From assembly GCA_964485695.1 (NCBI GenBank), contig CAZAKZ010000029.1:1-46076 (forward strand): a DNA stretch of 46,076 nucleotides, read 5' to 3'. The notes under the pieces were generated by a model that did no database searches, had not been told where the DNA came from, and saw nothing but the letters and a program-made list of their open reading frames with translations. The DNA is from CAZAKZ01 sp964485695 (GTDB lineage: Bacteria; Planctomycetota; JAFGQW01). The position numbers and the translations under genes are program-made. The stretch's first letter is position 1; every line of letters begins with the position of its first letter. Positions 41,957-46,076 of the stretch are shown here, piece by piece.

Positions 41957-43764
41957 CAGAGCGTCCCAGGACAGAGCTTCGATTTCTCTTCGAGCTCCTC
42001 CGTCCGTACCGCACTGTGGTCGGCCTCATCGTCCTCTCGTCTTTCCTCGCTTCGTTGTGCGACGCGATTTCGATCGGAATGCTGGTCCCGCTGCTGGGCA
42101 GCCTCCAGGGGATGCAGGACCATGACAAGCTGCCGACATTGATCCGTCACGCCATGAATCTCCTGTCGCCCTACTCGGTGGAGACCCAGATCTACCTGTC
42201 CATCACCCTCGTCATGACGGCCGTCCTTTTCAAGAACGGCCTTCTCGGAGTATCCATCTACTTCGGATACTGGCTTTCCAGCCGGCTGTCCGCGGACATG
42301 AGAACCCGGGCCATGACGATGCTGATGACCGTCGGGATCGAATACTACCACCGGACCAAGTCGGGCGAGCTCATCGAAAAAACCCTGCAGAACACGGCAT
42401 TCCTGGAAGATCTGACGCGGCATGCCGTGGAGATGATCGCCTACATCATCACGTTTTTCGTCCTCTTCGTCCTGCTCATCATCCTGTCCTGGAAGCTGAC
42501 TATCATCATACTCATCCTCGGTGTCCTGTTCATGTGGTTGACATCGGCATACACGCGGAGCCTGTCACCCATCGGCGGAAGATTCGCGACCTCGAGCCGG
42601 GAACTGCACACGTCCATCCACGAGAACATCAGCGGAATCCATCTGATCAAGGCCTTTGCGCGGGAAAAGCGCCAGCTCCTTCGCATCCGGAAGGCCATCA
42701 GCAGGCATCAACGAAACACCCTCCAGCTCAACTTCCGCAATTACATCGTCCACCTGCTCACCGACATCCTCGGAGCGTGCGCCATCGGCGCCCTCTTCAT
42801 CGTCACGATGCGCATGTTCGAACTGGACACAAAGGGGCTCTTTGTCATCCTGTTCCCCTTCGTCTACATCATCACCAGGCTCATTCCGGTGTTGAAGCAG
42901 ATCAACATTGCGCGCGCCATGATCTCCAGCCGGTGGCCCTTTGTGACGCTGGTGAACGACTTCCTCCGCATGGACAACAAGCCCGTCGTGCCCGACGGAA
43001 GTTCGATGTACCCCGGTCTGAAGAACGAGCTCCGGTACGACCACGTGACCTTCTCGTACGGACGGGGCCTGGAACCGGCACTCGCAGATGTGAGCTTTTC
43101 CGTCAATCGGGGAAAAACCACGGCCATCGTCGGTCAGTCCGGTTCGGGGAAATCGACAATCGTCAGCCTGCTGCTGAGATTCTACGATCCGCTGCAGGGG
43201 GCCGTGCTCGTCGACGGAGTACCCCTGACGGAATTCGATTGCGAGTCGTATCGTCGGAGGGTGGGCGTGGTCAGCCAGGACGTCTTCATCTTCAACGATT
43301 CGGTCAGCTACAACATCGGATTCGGCGCCGACGGCGAGGTGCCGCAGACGCGGATCCTGGAGGCCGCCCAGAAAGCCGGAGCCCATGAGTTCATCATGAA
43401 CCTGAAGGACGGCTACGACACCCTGCTGGGCGACCGGGGTGTCAAGCTGTCCGGAGGCCAGCGCCAGCGAATTTCCATCGCCCGCGCGGTGCTCCGGGAT
43501 CCCGAGATCCTCATCCTGGACGAAGCCACCAGCTCCCTCGATACCCGGATGGAAAAGCTGATCCACCGAGCCATCGACGAGCTCGGTCGGAACCGGACCC
43601 TCATCATCATTGCCCACCGGCTTTCGACCATCCGAAACGCCGACGAGATCATCGTGATGAAGCACGGTCGGGTGCAGGAGATCGGCAGTGCGGAGGAGCT
43701 TCTCCAGCGGAAGGGCGAGTACTACATGCTCTCGCAGATGGACTCCGATCGTAGAAAAGTCTGA
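41953..43764 (+). CDS. MsbA-like ABC exporter (fused permease-ATPase)
   Basis: The 603-residue half-transporter has a six-helix membrane domain (about residues 1-330) and a nucleotide-binding domain with Walker A (GQSGSGKST), the ABC signature (LSGGQRQR), Walker B (ILILDEATSSLD) and the H-loop histidine (IAHRLST). Spacing is normal, so it should be an active homodimer. The family exports lipid A core, lipid-linked oligosaccharides or peptides. Because it is coupled to two glycosyltransferases, glycolipid export is the best inference. ATG 41953 overlaps the previous stop (ATGA), and GGAAG precedes it. It converges with the flavoprotein gene, with 28 bp between stops. Confidence 0.93.
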   Translation: MTERPRTELRFLFELLRPYRTVVGLIVLSSFLASLCDAISIGMLVPLLGSLQGMQDHDKLPTLIRHAMNLLSPYSVETQIYLSITLVMTAVLFKNGLLGVSIYFGYWLSSRLSADMRTRAMTMLMTVGIEYYHRTKSGELIEKTLQNTAFLEDLTRHAVEMIAYIITFFVLFVLLIILSWKLTIIILILGVLFMWLTSAYTRSLSPIGGRFATSSRELHTSIHENISGIHLIKAFAREKRQLLRIRKAISRHQRNTLQLNFRNYIVHLLTDILGACAIGALFIVTMRMFELDTKGLFVILFPFVYIITRLIPVLKQINIARAMISSRWPFVTLVNDFLRMDNKPVVPDGSSMYPGLKNELRYDHVTFSYGRGLEPALADVSFSVNRGKTTAIVGQSGSGKSTIVSLLLRFYDPLQGAVLVDGVPLTEFDCESYRRRVGVVSQDVFIFNDSVSYNIGFGADGEVPQTRILEAAQKAGAHEFIMNLKDGYDTLLGDRGVKLSGGQRQRISIARAVLRDPEILILDEATSSLDTRMEKLIHRAIDELGRNRTLIIIAHRLSTIRNADEIIVMKHGRVQEIGSAEELLQRKGEYYMLSQMDSDRRKV

Positions 43765-43792
43765 CCGATATCGAAGGTGGATGAGGATATAG

Positions 43793-45157
43793 TTACACCG
43801 ACGGCGTCATACGTCGCCCTGAAGGACTGGAGAGGGCTTCCACGGCCTGATCGGCCATGTGCACGAGGTCGTGGATGTGGTGGTAGGCGAACAGCGATCC
43901 CCTGCCGATGAGGGTCAGGTTGGAGAACCGGCCAAGCCACGCGTGAATCTCCCGCACGACATCCTCGGAGCCTGCGACCGGAACGGGGTATGCGTCGTGC
44001 ATGCGGTGCACGGCGGCACTCCGGATCTCCCCTGCCTTGATCCATCCCAGTTGCTCCACGCCGACTCGCACCCGGGCCTCGAGTTCCTCGTCGGGCAGGC
44101 ACCAGGTCTCATCATTCGGATCGCAGGGGATTTCCGCCACCAGGGAGGTCGTGCCCGGTGGAGACATCTCCGGGCAGCGGCACCTGGGTTCGTGGACGCG
44201 GGTGAAGAAACAATCCTTCTGGGGAAAATAGGTGGTGGCATACCTTGACAGGACATCCCGGTCCAGGAAGAGAGCCACCACCACCACGTGGCGAAAGTGC
44301 AGCGTTTTCGACAGGGCCAGGATTCGCTCCGGAGGAGGAGGGTCCAGGAGCTTCAAGGTTGTGCAAAGGGGCAGGGTGCAGATCACCCTGTCCACGCCGG
44401 CCACGGGTGCGCCGGCCGTCGTGATCTTCGCGATCCGGTGGTTGTCGTGGTGGATGGCCTTCACCGGGACACCGGTCTGCAGGGTGCCGACCGGGCATTT
44501 CTTCGCCAGCACTTCCGGAATACGTCCGATCCCCCCCCGGGGGTAATAGAACTTGCCGTCCAGGTGAGCGGTCCGCGCGCCGGCGCCCTGGAGGGCCTCC
44601 AGGAGAAACGTCTTCCAGGTCAATCCACTGAGGCGCTTGCCGGCCGCCGCCGTGGAGAGGGTACGGCTGGCCACGCCCCAGAGCTTCTCCGAATAGTTCG
44701 TGAGGAAGGAGCGGGCGATGGTCTTGCCGTAAGTCTTGACCGCGTATTCCTCCAGGTTTCTACATCCCCTCCCCCACCGGAGCCTGGCACGGACGAGATC
44801 CAGGGACGCCTTCAACACCTGGCCTGCAGAGAGCTTGCTCAGCAGGTTCCCGGGGGACAGTGGGAAGTCCACGAAGGTGCCGTTGAACTTGATGCGACTC
44901 GGCGTATCGACGATGTGAAGGTCTTCTCCGAGCAGCGACTTGATCTTCCGGGTCACCTCCGGAATGCAGTCGTGGAATCGGTGTGCACCTGCATCGAAGC
45001 GGAAATCCCCGTGCTGGAGGGTCACGGCGTTGCCCCCGGGTCGTGGACCGGCTTCGTAGAGGACAAAGGAAATCCCCAGCTCCTGTGCCGCACAGGCTGC
45101 GGCCAGACCCGCGATGCCTCCGCCGAGGATCGTGCAATCCACCGATCCGTCACCCAC
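43793..45157 (-). CDS. FAD-dependent amine-oxidase / UDP-galactopyranose-mutase-like flavoprotein
   Basis: The 454-residue protein has an N-terminal FAD-binding Rossmann motif (TILGGGIAGLAAACA, then LYEAGPRPGGNA) and a second FAD region near the C-terminus (LIGRGSLFAYHHIHD). It belongs to the protoporphyrinogen-oxidase, amine-oxidase and UGM-like superfamily. In glycan clusters such proteins often act on sugars, as UGM does, but the substrate is not readable from sequence. GTG 45157 was chosen because AAGGAG lies 7 nt before it. An earlier in-frame GTG at 45190 has a poorer site. It follows the GT4-like gene on the minus strand by about 40 bp and is probably co-transcribed with it. Confidence 0.78.
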   Translation of the reverse strand: MGDGSVDCTILGGGIAGLAAACAAQELGISFVLYEAGPRPGGNAVTLQHGDFRFDAGAHRFHDCIPEVTRKIKSLLGEDLHIVDTPSRIKFNGTFVDFPLSPGNLLSKLSAGQVLKASLDLVRARLRWGRGCRNLEEYAVKTYGKTIARSFLTNYSEKLWGVASRTLSTAAAGKRLSGLTWKTFLLEALQGAGARTAHLDGKFYYPRGGIGRIPEVLAKKCPVGTLQTGVPVKAIHHDNHRIAKITTAGAPVAGVDRVICTLPLCTTLKLLDPPPPERILALSKTLHFRHVVVVALFLDRDVLSRYATTYFPQKDCFFTRVHEPRCRCPEMSPPGTTSLVAEIPCDPNDETWCLPDEELEARVRVGVEQLGWIKAGEIRSAAVHRMHDAYPVPVAGSEDVVREIHAWLGRFSNLTLIGRGSLFAYHHIHDLVHMADQAVEALSSPSGRRMTPSV

Positions 45158-45196
45158 CGTGAATCTCCTTTCCAACGTGCTTGAACTCACCCGATC

Positions 45197-46003
45197 TCAG
45201 GGGACCTCGGGCCTTTCACTGGGAGAGGGGAAACCTCCCTTTCCGGTGTGCCGGAGGTGCGCGAGGCGTTCATGGAACCGGGCGCCGATCGCGACCCAGT
45301 CATATCGCTGCCTCACGTACCGGACCCCCTCCTTTTCCCGGCCGTCCCCCCCGCCGAGGGCATCGAGGATGGCCCGGACGTAGTCCTCGACGTCGCTCGA
45401 CGACTGGTAGGTAAACCGTTCGAATTCCTTCAGATCCCCGAAGTCATTAGACACGACCTTCTTGCCCATGGCCAGGTATTCTCTGACTTTCATGGAACAC
45501 CGGTGAGCATTAGCCTCGGTCTCGTCATGATAAACCAGGCAGACGTCAGCACGGTCCAGTTCGCGTGGCAGCCGATCCACGGGCAGCCGGCCGGTGAACC
45601 GGACCTGTAAGCCCGCAATAGCCGCCTGGTTCCGGAACGTGGATTCCAGGCGCCCGCCCCCCACCACGGTGAAATCCACCGACGTTTTCGCCTGGACGAT
45701 TGCTACGGCCCGGAGAATGGTACCCAGGCTGGAGGCCACGTCCAGGTGCCCCATGAAGAACAGGCCGCGCCTTTCCTCGGTGCCCTCCGAGGGCGAGAAC
45801 CGAGTGAGATCCACACCCTGGTGCAGCCTGTGGAGACACGTCTCGGAGACCCCGAAGTGCCGGAGAATATAGTCCCGGAGGTTATCATGGTGATACGTGA
45901 CCAGATCGAAATGACGGGGAAACGGCTTCTGCACCGCGGCGATGATCCAGGAGGGAAATCCGGTCAGGTAACCGGAGTCCAGGTCGTCAATGTCCACGAC
46001 CAC
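45197..46003 (-). CDS. GT4-family glycosyltransferase, C-terminal part in frame; possible frameshift
   Basis: The 268-residue open frame covers the donor-binding half of a GT4/GT1-type enzyme: LFFMGHLDVASSLGTILRAV, VVGGGRLES, VRFTGRLPVDRLP, and SMKVREYLAMGKKVV as the E-x(7)-E-type end. The first residues VVVDIDDLDSGYLTG correspond to the middle of a GT4 protein, so an N-terminal half of more than 100 residues is expected. The frame itself is closed by TAA at 46040-46042. The other two minus-strand frames are open to the edge, and an A7 run sits directly before the GTG at 46003. Either an indel, a programmed -1 slip at A-AAA-AAG, or an unusual truncated protein would explain this. The true 5' end is outside the window. 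Confidence 0.65.
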   Translation of the reverse strand: MVVDIDDLDSGYLTGFPSWIIAAVQKPFPRHFDLVTYHHDNLRDYILRHFGVSETCLHRLHQGVDLTRFSPSEGTEERRGLFFMGHLDVASSLGTILRAVAIVQAKTSVDFTVVGGGRLESTFRNQAAIAGLQVRFTGRLPVDRLPRELDRADVCLVYHDETEANAHRCSMKVREYLAMGKKVVSNDFGDLKEFERFTYQSSSDVEDYVRAILDALGGGDGREKEGVRYVRQRYDWVAIGARFHERLAHLRHTGKGGFPSPSERPEVP

Positions 46004-46076
46004 TTTTTTTCCTCGGATGCACCTTGCGGGGCAATGCCGTTAAGCTCCAGGAGGCTGCGGACTGAAGCGCGTCCTG

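Noticed and set aside
1..46076. RNA genes, CRISPR arrays and mobile elements
   Set aside because: No tRNA-like T-loop with a matching acceptor stem, no rRNA core sequence, no regularly spaced direct repeats and no transposase or integrase motif were seen by eye. A covariance-model search would be decisive.

Overview
The window reads as chromosomal DNA of a GC-rich, diderm (Gram-negative-type) bacterium that can live without oxygen. Evidence for two membranes is an OprP-like porin, a type II secretion F-type membrane protein, lipoproteins, and lipopolysaccharide or exopolysaccharide-type genes. Evidence for anaerobic metabolism is a glycyl radical enzyme with its radical-SAM activase. Large secreted proteins built of carboxypeptidase-regulatory or FG-GAP repeats, a 20-residue W-V-T repeat protein, a recurrent C-terminal domain on two secreted proteins, and a tiny two-cysteine-pair protein together suggest Planctomycetota or another deep lineage with a similar secretome. 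This placement is an inference from protein style, not from a marker gene. No rRNA, tRNA, CRISPR array, transposase or integrase was seen.

Left part (0-18.7 kb): a membrane-anchored repeat protein points left. It is followed by a short GspF-like protein, a convergent PilZ protein, and then three consecutive same-strand paralogs (4848-6317, 7138-8556, 8660-10150). Each paralog joins an exported small beta-type domain to a degenerate gluzincin-type metallopeptidase domain that has lost the catalytic Glu of HExxH. Next come a 1072-residue membrane/spermidine-synthase-like/TPR fusion, a convergent FG-GAP protein, a 52-residue zinc-ribbon-like protein, and an overlapping MscS channel and MFS transporter pair.

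Middle (18.7-27 kb): a secreted subtilase is divergent from a translationally coupled activase/glycyl radical enzyme pair. The enzyme matches trans-4-hydroxy-L-proline dehydratase at every active-site motif I can recall. Facing it are a sensor kinase, a response regulator and a PepSY-like lipoprotein.

Right part (27-46 kb) is a glycan and envelope region. It holds a GT-C type membrane glycosyltransferase and a leftward operon of hexapeptide acyltransferase, GT2, Gfo/Idh oxidoreductase and flippase-like membrane protein. Divergent from that operon is a CapK/PaaK-type adenylating enzyme. Then come a second repeat protein, a porin, a secreted protein, and a coupled rightward cassette of GT2, GT-A and an MsbA-like ABC exporter. 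Facing the cassette are a UGM/amine-oxidase-like flavoenzyme and a GT4 glycosyltransferase. The N-terminal half of the GT4 protein is not in frame; the open frame begins at an A7 tract near the right edge.

The genes most worth following up are the pseudo-gluzincin trio, the hydroxyproline dehydratase next to a secreted protease, the shared secreted C-terminal domain, and the possible frameshift at the right end.
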